DNA of 57,470 nt, from contig VSPE01000010.1 in NCBI GenBank assembly GCA_009775225.1, positions 1 through 57,470 of the forward strand, read 5' to 3'. Shown here piece by piece: positions 22,932-32,202 of the stretch; the stretch's first letter is position 1; each line of letters starts with the position of its first letter. The translations under genes and the position numbers were made by a program. The DNA is from Muribaculaceae bacterium (GTDB lineage Bacteria; Bacteroidota; Bacteroidia; Bacteroidales; Muribaculaceae). The notes beneath the pieces were generated by a model. That model was not told the origin of the DNA, ran no database searches, and saw only the letters and a list, made by a program, of their open reading frames with translations.

Positions 22932-25172
22932 TTAGCCTTCGCGGTACTCCGCCGGAGTGCATCCGTGTTTCTTGGTGAACACGCGCCTGAAGTAGTGGTG
23001 GTCGGCATAGCCGCACATATCGGCTATTTCTGCAATGTGCATGCCGGTGTTCTCGGGGTTGCGCAGCAGGCGGGCGGCGTGCTGCATGCGGGCATCGGAG
23101 AGCATTTGCGATGCTGATACTCCAAGAGCCGCGCGCAGATGCCTGTTGAGGGTTGAGCGGCTTACGGCCGCTGCCGCTGCCATGCCGTCGACCGACGCCT
23201 CTGCGTTTCCGATGTTTTCGGCAATGTATTGCCGCACGCGGTCGAGGAGTGCCGTCACCTCGGGTTTATGGTTGCAGGCTATGGCCGGTACCTCGTCGCG
23301 GGATGTATCGGCGTCGTGGTGCATCAGCGCCATATATTTTTCGAGAAGCTCGCGGCGCTCTCTGTCGTCTCTCCTTATGTATATGCAGGTGTAAGTTACC
23401 GCCCATACAGCCGCGACGAGCAGCAGTACGAATATAATCTTTGCAAAGAGTGTCTCGTGCCAGTATGGCTGCACTTCTATGTCGGCGTAGCGTGTGTTTT
23501 CCACCAGGCGGCCGTAGCGGTCGGTAGACTGCACTTCGAGCCTGTGCTTGCCCGGCGAGAGGTTGAACAGGTCGGCGCGGCGCGAGCGGTCGGCCCTGGT
23601 GTACGGAGAGCCGTCGAGACTGGTGCGGTACAGTATGCCGCTGTTATCGGTGTAGTCTATTGCCGCGAAGCTCACCGATATGTTGCGGTTGTCGGCATCG
23701 AGCACTATATGAGGGTGTGCGCTCGGTGCGAAATTTCCGGCTTTGCCGTTGACGCTCCACGATGTGAATACCAGTGGCGGGATATAGCCTCGGCTGTATA
23801 TGTTGTGCGCGGTGGCTGCGAGAGCGCCGTGCTCGGCGCCGAGAAGCAGTGTGCCGTCGGCGAGCCGTAGCGGCGTGGCTTCGGTAAAGCGGCACGAGTC
23901 GCCCCAGAATTCCTTGTTGAAGTTTACGCAACTGTCGGCAAAGGGGTTGAAGAGCATCATATTGTCGTTGCCGATTATAATGAGAGTGGAGTCATCGGAC
24001 ATTGTCATGGCCCTGCATATATCCGATGCGAGCGAAGAGTTGGAGGTGTTGAAGTGGCGGAAAGTGGTGTTTCCCGCGTCGAGTCCTGCTGTGGTTGTTA
24101 CATCGCAGCCCGAGCTCTCCGTGCAGATAAAGATATTTCCGTGTAAGTCTTGCGCAAGGCTCATAATGGCGTTGCTGGATATGCTGCCTTCCGCATTGCC
24201 GTCTCGGCGGTAGGTCGTAAGGTCGGATAGCGAGGTGCCGGTGCTGTCGATGCGGCCCGTGATAAGCCCGTCGGTAGTTGCGGCGAGGAGCCTGTCGTCG
24301 GGGGTTATTAGCAGTTGCCTCACCTTTTTGCCGCCGAGCGGTTGCGTAAGTTGCGGCTGAGGGGCGGAAGGGTTGGGGCAGCACTTGATGCCATTGCCGA
24401 ATGTGGCTATCCACAGGTGCCCGAAGCGGTCTTCCTTTATGTCGTACACGGCATCGAGGCTAATGGTCGGGCTGCCGTAGCGGTAAAGCCCGGCGGGTTT
24501 GCATCCTACCCATATATCGCCTGAGGCGGTGCGCAGCATGGCGTAAGGCGCCGACGGCAGAGGTTCCTCCGAGAGCTGTTTGCCGCCGGGCGAATATGTG
24601 GCTATGGCGGGGCGCTCGCGGAAGCCTGCAATAAGCACGCTGTCGTCGCCGACAAGGAACACGCGCGGGTGACGGTTCTCCGAGCCGGGCAGAAGTCCGG
24701 CCGGGTGATGCGGTCGTATGTGCTTGTGCAGACCATTGTGGTCGGCGCTCCAGCGGTTTCCCTGAGTGTCGGTCATCTCGTTCCATGGTATGGCCGCAAA
24801 GCGCATGAGGGAATCTTTGCGCGGCCCCGTCACATCGCAGAAGCGGTAAGTGTTGAGGTTGAACTCGTATATATCGTCGTCGGTATGGCACACAATGGCG
24901 CTGTCGCCGGTCAGGAATATGTCGCGGATATGGTTTGTGTTTACCGAAGCCTTGTCGCCTGGCCGTATCTTGATGTGGTGGAACTCGTAGCCGTCGTAGC
25001 AGTTGAGTCCGTTTGCTGTAGCGAACCACAGCAGGCCGTTGCTGTCCTGTATGCCTCCGCCTATCCTATGGCTGGATAGACCGTCGCTTTCGTCGTAGCT
25101 CTTCACAACATCGTCGGCCAAGCCGGAGGCAGGGAGCATAAGAGTCAGTATGAGGGCAATCAGTATGCGCAT
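22932..25172 (-). CDS. Membrane-bound two-component-propeller/AraC one-component regulator
   Basis: 746 residues from the ATG at 25172; the alternative start at 25202 would lie upstream of the predicted transcript start. The signal peptide ends about residue 19. A large periplasmic part follows: Reg_prop-type propeller repeats (DESDGLSSHRIGG, GLLWFATANGLNCYDGYEF, GHLWIATFGNGIK and similar), then a Y_Y_Y-like domain near 460-550. One membrane helix is near 555-580 (IIFVLLLVAAVWAVTYTCIYI). The cytoplasmic tail is short and ends in an AraC-type HTH (about 640-745, two HTH units ending YFRRVFTKKHGCTPAEYR). Unlike hybrid two-component systems of Bacteroides, there is no histidine kinase and no receiver. 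It faces the GH95/GH97 genes divergently and is their likely regulator, sensing a glycan fragment. Confidence 0.88.
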   Translation of the reverse strand: MRILIALILTLMLPASGLADDVVKSYDESDGLSSHRIGGGIQDSNGLLWFATANGLNCYDGYEFHHIKIRPGDKASVNTNHIRDIFLTGDSAIVCHTDDDIYEFNLNTYRFCDVTGPRKDSLMRFAAIPWNEMTDTQGNRWSADHNGLHKHIRPHHPAGLLPGSENRHPRVFLVGDDSVLIAGFRERPAIATYSPGGKQLSEEPLPSAPYAMLRTASGDIWVGCKPAGLYRYGSPTISLDAVYDIKEDRFGHLWIATFGNGIKCCPNPSAPQPQLTQPLGGKKVRQLLITPDDRLLAATTDGLITGRIDSTGTSLSDLTTYRRDGNAEGSISSNAIMSLAQDLHGNIFICTESSGCDVTTTAGLDAGNTTFRHFNTSNSSLASDICRAMTMSDDSTLIIIGNDNMMLFNPFADSCVNFNKEFWGDSCRFTEATPLRLADGTLLLGAEHGALAATAHNIYSRGYIPPLVFTSWSVNGKAGNFAPSAHPHIVLDADNRNISVSFAAIDYTDNSGILYRTSLDGSPYTRADRSRRADLFNLSPGKHRLEVQSTDRYGRLVENTRYADIEVQPYWHETLFAKIIFVLLLVAAVWAVTYTCIYIRRDDRERRELLEKYMALMHHDADTSRDEVPAIACNHKPEVTALLDRVRQYIAENIGNAEASVDGMAAAAAVSRSTLNRHLRAALGVSASQMLSDARMQHAARLLRNPENTGMHIAEIADMCGYADHHYFRRVFTKKHGCTPAEYREG

Positions 25173-25189
25173 GGGTGAGAATTTTATCA

Positions 25190-25197
25190 CAAATATA
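25190..25197 (-). promoter_or_regulatory. Likely -7 box of the propeller/AraC regulator gene
   Basis: Minus strand TATATTTG fits TAnnTTTG. The predicted start of transcription near 25184 leaves only about 12 nt before ATG 25172 and argues against the alternative start at 25202. No good -33 box is seen, as is common for regulated promoters. Confidence 0.45.
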
Positions 25198-25282
25198 CGC
25201 AATTTTAGTCGGATAATACAGGCGTGAGCCGTTTTTCAAGTCTTTTGGCTCGATTTTCACAAAGTATGCGCGAGTGCGTGCA

Positions 25283-25290
25283 TACTTTTG
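25283..25290 (+). promoter_or_regulatory. Likely -7 box of the GH95 gene
   Basis: TACTTTTG fits TAnnTTTG. It lies 34 bp before ATG 25324. There is no clear -33 box at the right distance, in keeping with an activator-dependent promoter controlled by the divergent AraC-type regulator. The two -7 boxes are 85 bp apart, so a shared operator between them is likely but no motif could be assigned. Confidence 0.5.
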
Positions 25291-25323
25291 CCGACATCAA
25301 TTCAAACCTCAAATATCATATTC

Positions 25324-28300
25324 ATGAAAGCAAAATCGATGTTAATGACTGCAGTGCTTGCCGCGGCAGGAGTGTTTGGAGTTTCGGCCTCCGAGCAGAC
25401 AACGGTAGCCCACTGGGAGTTTACCTCGGGCTATGATGTGGAAAAAGACGGCAACAAAGCCTTCTACACACCCAACACCGAGGGCTGGGCTGCAATTGCA
25501 AACCAGAAGTGGGTCACTGTTCAGCCTTATTTCCGTCCGAACATCAGCGCTCTTCCTCAAGATGCCTGTTATGTGACTGTACATACCTCCGACGGCAAGT
25601 GGGAGGTGAAGAGCAGCGGTTCTACTCCGAGCTACCTACTGCGTCTCAACACTGCTTCTACCAATAAGTTTACTGCGGTAGAGGACTATGCCGACGGTTC
25701 GAAGCATGACCAGTTCTTCGAAGTGTCTGTACCGGCTTCGTCTCTCACTAATGTGAAAATCAACTTTGCAATCGGCGACGGCTCAAGTTCGTCGACCGTG
25801 TTCGGCGTAGTATACTCGACCGACGGCGGAAATTCTTGGCTCAGGCTCGATGACTACAAGGCTGCAAGCCACTGGAACACCTACAATGATGCCGTATACT
25901 CACTCAATGCCGACAAGTGCGAGAATATCGTGGTGCGTATGCTTATCCGCTCTGCGACAAAGAACAGCAACTACAATCTCAAGTATTTCAATGTGCTTGC
26001 CGACGACTTTGCAGCTCCCGAGTTACTGAGCATGCTGCCCGCCGACGGCGATACCGGCGTACTCACAACCGGTAAGATTGTTATGCGCTTCAACGAAAGC
26101 GTGACTGCGATTACCGGTAAGACTGCAATTCTTAAGAACAATGCTTCGGGCCAGATCTTGAAAGTCGCACCTGTTGTGACCAACGACAAGGTATCGTTTG
26201 TGTATGAAGAGCTCGACCTCTCCACATCGTACACCTTCTCAACTCCCGCTGGTATGTTCTCCGACATAGCTGGCAACTTAAGCGACATGGCTTATAGCGT
26301 GACCTTCACTACTGCCGAAACACGTCCGCTGCCTCCTCCTGTGCTCGACAGCAAGAACCGTCTGTGGTACAACCGCCCCGCTGCATACTGGGAGGAAGCT
26401 CTTCCGCTCGGCAACGGTCGCCTCGGTGCAATGGTAAGCGGCAGCGTGGCTGTTGATACCATTCAGCTCAACGAAGACACCTTCTGGGGTCAGTCGCCCA
26501 ATGCCAACCACAACTCCAAAGCCCGCTCGGTGCTCTCATCGGTGCGCGACCTTATTTTCAAAAAGAACTACACCGACGCACAGAAGACCGCCATCCCCAA
26601 CTGGATGTCGCAGGGCTCGCACGGCGCCCAGTATCAGGCTGCCGGCTGCCTCCTGCTCGGCTTCCCCGGCCACCGCTACAGCGACGAAGAGCGTGGTGCT
26701 GCCGACAATGCTCATGATGCGCAGGCCTATGTTCGCGACCTCGATTTGGCGAAGGCTGTAGCTACAACTTCGTATGTGGTCGATGGTATCACCTATACCC
26801 GCGAGGTATTCTCGTCGTTTGTCGATAATGTTACTGTTATCCGCCTGGAAGCTTCCGAACCCGGCAAACTCGACTTCAACGTATGCTATGCCGCGCCCGC
26901 AAAAGACAATATGGTAAAACTCGGTGTGAACGAAATCACTGCCGACGGCCTTATCCGTGCTTCGCTTGTGCCTGCAAGAACTCAGAGCGAGAACGTAGAC
27001 AACAAGCTCAACTGCTTCACATATATCAAAATCATAAACGAAGGCGGTACTAAGACCGTTACCAAGCAGAATGTGATGCACTATGGTCTCGTGGCCGGCA
27101 ATACTGCTGCGCCTACTGTAAACGTGGCCGGTGCCGATGCCGCTACCATAATAATTTCCTCGGCTACCAACTTTGAGAAATACAACGATATAAGCGGTAA
27201 CGCCGATGCAAAGGCTCTCGCATATATCACCGACTATGAGGCAAAGACCAAGGACTATGCCACAACCCTCGCCGACCACAGCGCCAAGTATGGCGAACAG
27301 TTCGGCCGCGTAAACCTCTATCTTGGCGAGAACCAGAGCCAGGAGAAAAAAGATACCGAGCGTCGTATTAAGGAATTCAACTCCAACGGTAACGACCCCG
27401 GCCTCGTTTCCACCTACTTCCAGTTCGGCCGCTACCTGCTCATAAGCTCGTCGCAGCCCGGAACACAGCCTGCAAACCTCCAGGGTCTCTGGAACCCCAA
27501 CGCTCGCCAGTATCCCGCATGGGACTCCAAGTACACCACAAATATCAATGTGGAGATGAATTACTGGCCTGCCGAGGTTACAAACCTCTCCGAATGTCAC
27601 GACCCCTTCATCGACATGGTGAAAGACGTTGCCGAGACTGGTTCCGTAACAGCCTCTGAGATGTATGGCGCACGCGGCTGGGTTCTCCACCACAACACCG
27701 ACATCTGGCGTACCACAGGTGCTGTAGACAATGGCCCCGTAGGTATCTGGCCCACCTGCAACGCATGGTTCTGCTCGCACCTTTGGGAGAAATATCTCTT
27801 TTCGGGCGACAAGAATTACCTCGCCTCGATATATCCCGTACTCAAAGGCTGTGCCGAGTTCTTCGTAGACTTCCTCGTGGAAGACCCCTCTAACGGCTAC
27901 ATGGTAGTGTGCCCCTCGAACTCTCCCGAAAACCACCCCGGACTCTTCTCGTACAACAAGGAAGACGGCTCGAAGATGAACGTGGCACTCTTCGGTGGTG
28001 TGGCTATGGATAACCAGCTTGTATACGATGTCCTCAAAAGCACATCGGAAGCTGCCGGCATCCTCGGTACCGACAAAGAATTTGCTGCATCGCTCGACGC
28101 TCTCCGCGCACGTATCACTCCTTACCGCATCGGTAAATACGGTCAAATTCAGGAATGGCAGGAAGACTGGGACCGCGAGAACACATCGCACCGTCACCTC
28201 TCGCACCTGTGGGGCGCTTATCCCGGCAATCAGGTATCGCCCTTCGTAAACCCCGACGTATTCCAGGGCGTACATAAATCGCTCGTAGGCCGCGGCGACG

Positions 28301-29043
28301 CTGCCCGTGGCTGGTCGATGGGCTGGAAGGTATGTCTGTGGGCACGTATGCTCGACGGCGACCATGCTCTCAACATAATCAAGAACCAGCTCCGCCTTGT
28401 ATCGCCCAACATCACCATGCAGGACCCCGACGGCGGTACATACGCAAATATGTTCGACGCCCATGCGCCTTTCCAGATTGACGGCAACTTCGGCTGCACC
28501 GCAGGTGTCGCGGAAATGCTGCTTCAGTCGCATGCAGGCTTCGTACACCTTCTCCCTGCGCTCCCCGCGCGTTGGAGCGAAGGTGTGGTGAGCGGTCTCC
28601 GTGCACGCGGCGGTTTCGAGGTGACACACCTCAGCTGGAAGAACGGCAAGGTTGAATCCGTGAAAATCATATCGACAGTAGGAGGCACACTGCGCCTGCG
28701 CTCGAACACCCCGCTGCACATGGCCGACGGTTCTACACTGGCCGTAGCGGAAGGTGCCAACGCCAACGCCCTCACACAGCCCTATGTGATGCCCGACCCC
28801 ATCGTGGTGAACAAGAACAAAATCCCCGAGACAAAACTCCCCGAAGGATATGTGTACGACATTCCCACCGAACCCGGTCAGGAGATAGTACTCTCCGAGA
28901 CCTCTGTATCGGCTGTGGAGAATGTGACCGCAGCTCCCGTCAGTAATGACGAAGATGCCTGTTACAATGTTCTCGGCCTCCGCGTCGACGAAAACTATCG
29001 CGGAATAGTTATCTCCAAAGGTTCCAAATACCTGAGGAAGTAA
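25324..29043 (+). CDS. GH95-family alpha-L-fucosidase-type glycosidase, secreted
   Basis: 1239 residues from the ATG at 25324 (MKAKSMLMTAVLAAAGVFGVSA signal). An N-terminal region of about 310 residues comes first: a beta-rich module (about 25-225), then a Big_5-like Ig domain (PELLSMLPADGDTGV... FNESVTAI, about 231-330). The GH95 catalytic part spans about 345-1180. Residues matching the known Bifidobacterium AfcA catalytic set are N740 and N742 (in TNINVEMNYW), E869 (CPSNSPEN) and D1053 (PFQIDGNFG). GH95 enzymes remove alpha-1,2-fucose from host glycans or plant alpha-L-galactose. The C-terminus (YNVLGLRVDENYRGI... KYLRK) resembles a type IX sorting domain, suggesting cell-surface delivery. 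Usual family length is about 780, so the excess is the N-terminal part plus the tail. Confidence 0.93.
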   Translation: MKAKSMLMTAVLAAAGVFGVSASEQTTVAHWEFTSGYDVEKDGNKAFYTPNTEGWAAIANQKWVTVQPYFRPNISALPQDACYVTVHTSDGKWEVKSSGSTPSYLLRLNTASTNKFTAVEDYADGSKHDQFFEVSVPASSLTNVKINFAIGDGSSSSTVFGVVYSTDGGNSWLRLDDYKAASHWNTYNDAVYSLNADKCENIVVRMLIRSATKNSNYNLKYFNVLADDFAAPELLSMLPADGDTGVLTTGKIVMRFNESVTAITGKTAILKNNASGQILKVAPVVTNDKVSFVYEELDLSTSYTFSTPAGMFSDIAGNLSDMAYSVTFTTAETRPLPPPVLDSKNRLWYNRPAAYWEEALPLGNGRLGAMVSGSVAVDTIQLNEDTFWGQSPNANHNSKARSVLSSVRDLIFKKNYTDAQKTAIPNWMSQGSHGAQYQAAGCLLLGFPGHRYSDEERGAADNAHDAQAYVRDLDLAKAVATTSYVVDGITYTREVFSSFVDNVTVIRLEASEPGKLDFNVCYAAPAKDNMVKLGVNEITADGLIRASLVPARTQSENVDNKLNCFTYIKIINEGGTKTVTKQNVMHYGLVAGNTAAPTVNVAGADAATIIISSATNFEKYNDISGNADAKALAYITDYEAKTKDYATTLADHSAKYGEQFGRVNLYLGENQSQEKKDTERRIKEFNSNGNDPGLVSTYFQFGRYLLISSSQPGTQPANLQGLWNPNARQYPAWDSKYTTNINVEMNYWPAEVTNLSECHDPFIDMVKDVAETGSVTASEMYGARGWVLHHNTDIWRTTGAVDNGPVGIWPTCNAWFCSHLWEKYLFSGDKNYLASIYPVLKGCAEFFVDFLVEDPSNGYMVVCPSNSPENHPGLFSYNKEDGSKMNVALFGGVAMDNQLVYDVLKSTSEAAGILGTDKEFAASLDALRARITPYRIGKYGQIQEWQEDWDRENTSHRHLSHLWGAYPGNQVSPFVNPDVFQGVHKSLVGRGDAARGWSMGWKVCLWARMLDGDHALNIIKNQLRLVSPNITMQDPDGGTYANMFDAHAPFQIDGNFGCTAGVAEMLLQSHAGFVHLLPALPARWSEGVVSGLRARGGFEVTHLSWKNGKVESVKIISTVGGTLRLRSNTPLHMADGSTLAVAEGANANALTQPYVMPDPIVVNKNKIPETKLPEGYVYDIPTEPGQEIVLSETSVSAVENVTAAPVSNDEDACYNVLGLRVDENYRGIVISKGSKYLRK

Positions 29044-29064
29044 GCGCCTGAACGACAATATCGC

Positions 29065-29106
29065 GAGGTTGTACCATAAATCAATATGGCGCAACCTCTT
29101 TTTTTT
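29065..29106 (+). terminator. Terminator of the GH95 gene
   Basis: The stem GAGGTTG/CAACCTC is extended inward by CCATA/TATGG with a short internal mismatch. It is followed by a run of eight T. It lies 22 bp after the GH95 stop and before the GH97 promoter, so the two enzymes can be transcribed separately. Confidence 0.8.
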
Positions 29107-29134
29107 GTGTCGCAATAGTTTCGCAAATATTTCG

Positions 29135-29142
29135 TACCTTTG
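29135..29142 (+). promoter_or_regulatory. Likely -7 box of the GH97 gene
   Basis: TACCTTTG fits TAnnTTTG, 22 bp before ATG 29165. No good -33 box is seen at 19-21 bp. The box sets the start: the longer open frame from 29069 would begin upstream of the transcript. Confidence 0.5.
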
Positions 29143-29164
29143 CACAATACACAATCATCCGGAA

Positions 29165-31144
29165 ATGAAAAGACTGATATTTGCATGTGCCGCGCTTATG
29201 CCGGCCCTATTTATGGCTGCAAAGCCGGTGTCGGTGTCGTCGCCCGACGGAAACATCACAGTGACGGTAGATACCGCATCCGACGGCGAGGTGTTCTACA
29301 CCATGAGCCATAAGGGCGAGACGTTGCTCAATGCCTCTCGCCTTGGCCTCACTCTGAAAGACGCCCTTGCCCTCGACAAGGGCTTCACTGTTGCTGCTGC
29401 TGAGCGTTCGAGCTTCGACGATACCTGGACGCCGGTATGGGGCGAAGAATCTAAGATACGAAACAACTACAACGAACTGGCTCTCACGTTGCGCCAGAAG
29501 TCAACAGGGCGCAAACTCGGCCTGCGCTTCCGCGTGTTCGACGACGGCATGGGCTTCCGCTATGAGTTCCCCGAGGCTTTGGGCAACTTCGCAATAGCCG
29601 ACGAACTCACCACCTTCGCTTTTCCCGAGGCACATCGCTCGTGGTCTATTCCGGGCGACAAGAATAATTATTACGAGGCCATATACCGTCCTCTGCCGCT
29701 CGACAGCATCGGATATGCGAGCACTCCTGTAACAATAAAGACCACGGGAGGGCTGAGCCTCGCCCTGCATGAAGCCGCCCTTACCGACTATGCCGCAATG
29801 AATGTTCAGGCCACCCCCGGCTCGTCCACACTCAAGGTCGAGCTTACTCCGTGGTCGACGGGCGAAAAAGTATTTGTTACCGACGTGCGCACTTCGCCCT
29901 GGCGCACGCTTATCGTAGCCCCCGACGACGGTGCCCTCATGCTGTCGCGACTCATGCTCAATCTCAACGAGCCATGTGCTATCGAAGATACGTCGTGGAT
30001 AGTGCCGCAGCGATACATCGGCGTATGGTGGTGCTACCACATGCGCACAGCCACATGGCGCTCGGGTGAGCGCCACGGGGCTACTACCGCGAATGTGAAA
30101 CGCTATATCGACTTTGCCGCGCGCCACGGCTTCCAGGGCGTCCTCGTAGAAGGCTGGAACAAAGGATGGGAAAACTACGAATTCAGTTTTACAGAGCCTT
30201 ACGACGACTTCGACATCGACAGCATCGTAGCATACGGAGCCGAGAGGGGTGTGGGTTTCATTGCACACCACGAAACAGGTTGCCGCGTATCCAACTATGA
30301 GAAAAACCTTCCCGAGGCAATGAAGTATCTCCGCGACAAAGGTGTACACTACGTAAAGACAGGCTACTGCGACTATAAGCTGCTCGACCGAAAGGAGCAC
30401 CACAGCAGCCAGTTCGGCGTACGCCACTTCCGCAAGGTAATAGAGGAAGCGGCCGCCAATAAGGTAGCCGTCGATAATCACGAGCCGGTGATGCCTACGG
30501 GGCTGCAGCGCACATACCCCAACCTTATGACGCAGGAAGGCGTGCGCGGACAGGAGTGGGACGCATGGAACCGCACCGGCGGAAATCCGCCCTCGCATAC
30601 CGTGACTATACCCTTTACCCGAGGACTGGCAGGCCCTATGGATTTCACTCCCGTAACATTCAACTTTGAGAATAAGGTTGTGCCCGGCACACGAGTGTGC
30701 ACCACTCTGGCAAAGCAGCTCGCACTCTTCGTGATACTGTATTCGCCGCTGCAGATGGCCTCCGACATGATAGAAAACTACGAGGCAAACCCCGGCCCGC
30801 TCGCCTTTGTAAGCGATTGCCCCACCGACTGGGATTGCACCGTGTACCCCGAGGCCGAGATTGGCAAGTACATCACCGTGGCACGCAAGGCAAAAGGCTG
30901 CGATGACTGGTATATAGCAGGTGCCACAGGCGACGATGCCCGTGTAGCCACACTCCGCTTCGACTTCCTCGAGCCGGGCAGAACCTACACTGCCACCATT
31001 TACCGCGACGGCCCCTTCGCCGACTGGGAGTCCAATCCCACCCCCGTGGTAATAGAACAGAAGACCGTAGACTCCGAATCGCTCCTGTACATACCTGAGG
31101 CCCGTAGCGGCGGCTTTGCAATGAAGCTGAAGATAAAAAAATGA
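29165..31144 (+). CDS. GH97-family glycosidase, inverting (SusB/alpha-glucosidase) type
   Basis: 659 residues with signal peptide (MKRLIFACAALMPALFMA). The N-terminal beta-sandwich spans about 20-290, the catalytic barrel about 290-560, and a C-terminal beta domain ends the protein. The residues align with the SusB catalytic set: E370 (AHHETGC), E440 (DNHEPVMPTG) and E464 (RGQEW), with E171 near 170 possibly the fourth metal ligand. At the position where retaining members have an Asp nucleophile (K-x-D), this one reads KTGYC (G400), so it should be the inverting, alpha-glucosidase type. No SusC/D pair lies beside it. It should act in the periplasm or at the cell surface. Substrate is inferred from family only. 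Confidence 0.92.
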   Translation: MKRLIFACAALMPALFMAAKPVSVSSPDGNITVTVDTASDGEVFYTMSHKGETLLNASRLGLTLKDALALDKGFTVAAAERSSFDDTWTPVWGEESKIRNNYNELALTLRQKSTGRKLGLRFRVFDDGMGFRYEFPEALGNFAIADELTTFAFPEAHRSWSIPGDKNNYYEAIYRPLPLDSIGYASTPVTIKTTGGLSLALHEAALTDYAAMNVQATPGSSTLKVELTPWSTGEKVFVTDVRTSPWRTLIVAPDDGALMLSRLMLNLNEPCAIEDTSWIVPQRYIGVWWCYHMRTATWRSGERHGATTANVKRYIDFAARHGFQGVLVEGWNKGWENYEFSFTEPYDDFDIDSIVAYGAERGVGFIAHHETGCRVSNYEKNLPEAMKYLRDKGVHYVKTGYCDYKLLDRKEHHSSQFGVRHFRKVIEEAAANKVAVDNHEPVMPTGLQRTYPNLMTQEGVRGQEWDAWNRTGGNPPSHTVTIPFTRGLAGPMDFTPVTFNFENKVVPGTRVCTTLAKQLALFVILYSPLQMASDMIENYEANPGPLAFVSDCPTDWDCTVYPEAEIGKYITVARKAKGCDDWYIAGATGDDARVATLRFDFLEPGRTYTATIYRDGPFADWESNPTPVVIEQKTVDSESLLYIPEARSGGFAMKLKIKK

Positions 31145-31175
31145 CAATAATGTTCTCGGGATGAATTTTCTTATG

Positions 31176-31183
31176 TATTTTTG
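31176..31183 (+). promoter_or_regulatory. Possible -7 box of bioB
   Basis: TATTTTTG fits TAnnTTTG and ends 23 bp before ATG 31207. No good -33 box is visible. It also supports the start at 31207, because the open frame's first Met at 31183 would lie inside the box. Confidence 0.4.
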
Positions 31184-31206
31184 TGCTTGCAAAAACTTTT
31201 GAATTA

Positions 31207-32202
31207 ATGGTAAATTCATCTCAACACGATACCGCACTCGTAGCCGAGGCTCTCGGCAAGGTTCTTGCCGGAGAGCCTCTTGGCGAGGATACTCTTTATG
31301 CCCTTGCCGATATTGACTCGCCGGAAGGGAAGGAGGCTCTTATAGAGGGGGCTGCCGAGATAACACGTAAGTTCTGCCCTCGCAAGTTCGACTCCTGCTC
31401 GATAGTGAATGCCCGTTCGGGGCGCTGCTCCGAAAACTGCAAGTGGTGCGCCCAGTCGGCTCATTTCAACACAAAGTGCGAGGTATACGACCTTATCGAT
31501 AGCGATGAGGCCCGCCATGTAGCCCGCTACAACGCCGAGCGCGGTGTGGGCCGCTTTTCTATGGTGGCCAGCGGAAAGGCTACGCGCGGCAAGACTCTCG
31601 ACGGTATCTGTGCCATACTCCGTAAGGTTAACGAGGAGGATAATATCGAGACCTGTGCCTCGCTCGGCTTGCTCGGTGAAGATGAGCTGCGCAAGCTGTG
31701 GGAGACGGGCGCCCGACGCTATCACTGCAATCTTGAGACTGCGCCCTCGTATTTCCCTGCCCTGTGCAGCACACATTCGCAGGATGAGAAACTCGCCACG
31801 ATAGCTGCGGCACGAAAGGTGGGTTTCAAGATTTGTTCGGGAGGTATAATAGGAATGGGCGAGACTCGCCGTCAGCGCATGGAGCTTGCCATAGTGCTAC
31901 GCAGTATCGAGCCGGTGTCAATCCCTATCAATGTGCTCAGCCCTATTCCGGGCACGCCGCTCGAGGGAACACCTCTTATAGAGGAGGACGAGATTGTGCT
32001 TACTGTGGCGCTATTCCGCTTCGCCCACCCTTCAGTGCAGTTGCGTTTTGCCGGAGGCCGCGCGCGAATGAGTCGTGATGCTCAGCTTAAAGCCATGCGC
32101 TCGGGCGTCAACGGCGCTATTGTCGGCGACCTTCTCACAACCATCGGCTCGACTATCGCAGAAGATGCCGCTTTAGTAGCAGAGGCCGGTTATGATTTCT
32201 GA
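31207..32202 (+). CDS. bioB: Biotin synthase
   Basis: 331 residues. The radical-SAM motif is CSENCKWC (C-x3-C-x2-C) near residue 73, inside NARSGRCSENCKWCAQSAHF. The middle holds YHCNLETAPSYFPALCSTHS, with the Asn and Cys that bind the auxiliary cluster and substrate, and later GGIIGMGETRRQRMELA and the ending GGRARMS. It inserts sulfur into dethiobiotin. No other biotin genes lie here. The start at 31207 agrees with the promoter box and with the family length. The stop overlaps the start of the next gene (methyltransferase) by 11 bp, so the two are co-transcribed. Confidence 0.95.
   Translation: MVNSSQHDTALVAEALGKVLAGEPLGEDTLYALADIDSPEGKEALIEGAAEITRKFCPRKFDSCSIVNARSGRCSENCKWCAQSAHFNTKCEVYDLIDSDEARHVARYNAERGVGRFSMVASGKATRGKTLDGICAILRKVNEEDNIETCASLGLLGEDELRKLWETGARRYHCNLETAPSYFPALCSTHSQDEKLATIAAARKVGFKICSGGIIGMGETRRQRMELAIVLRSIEPVSIPINVLSPIPGTPLEGTPLIEEDEIVLTVALFRFAHPSVQLRFAGGRARMSRDAQLKAMRSGVNGAIVGDLLTTIGSTIAEDAALVAEAGYDF

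Noticed and set aside
26536..29154. Very long open frame (872 codons) antisense to the GH95 gene
   Set aside because: It is a mirror of the strongly biased codons of GH95, which has clear catalytic motifs and signal peptide. The antisense protein has no recognisable domain.
29501..31237. 578-codon open frame antisense to GH97
   Set aside because: Same effect of codon bias; the plus-strand gene carries all catalytic residues.
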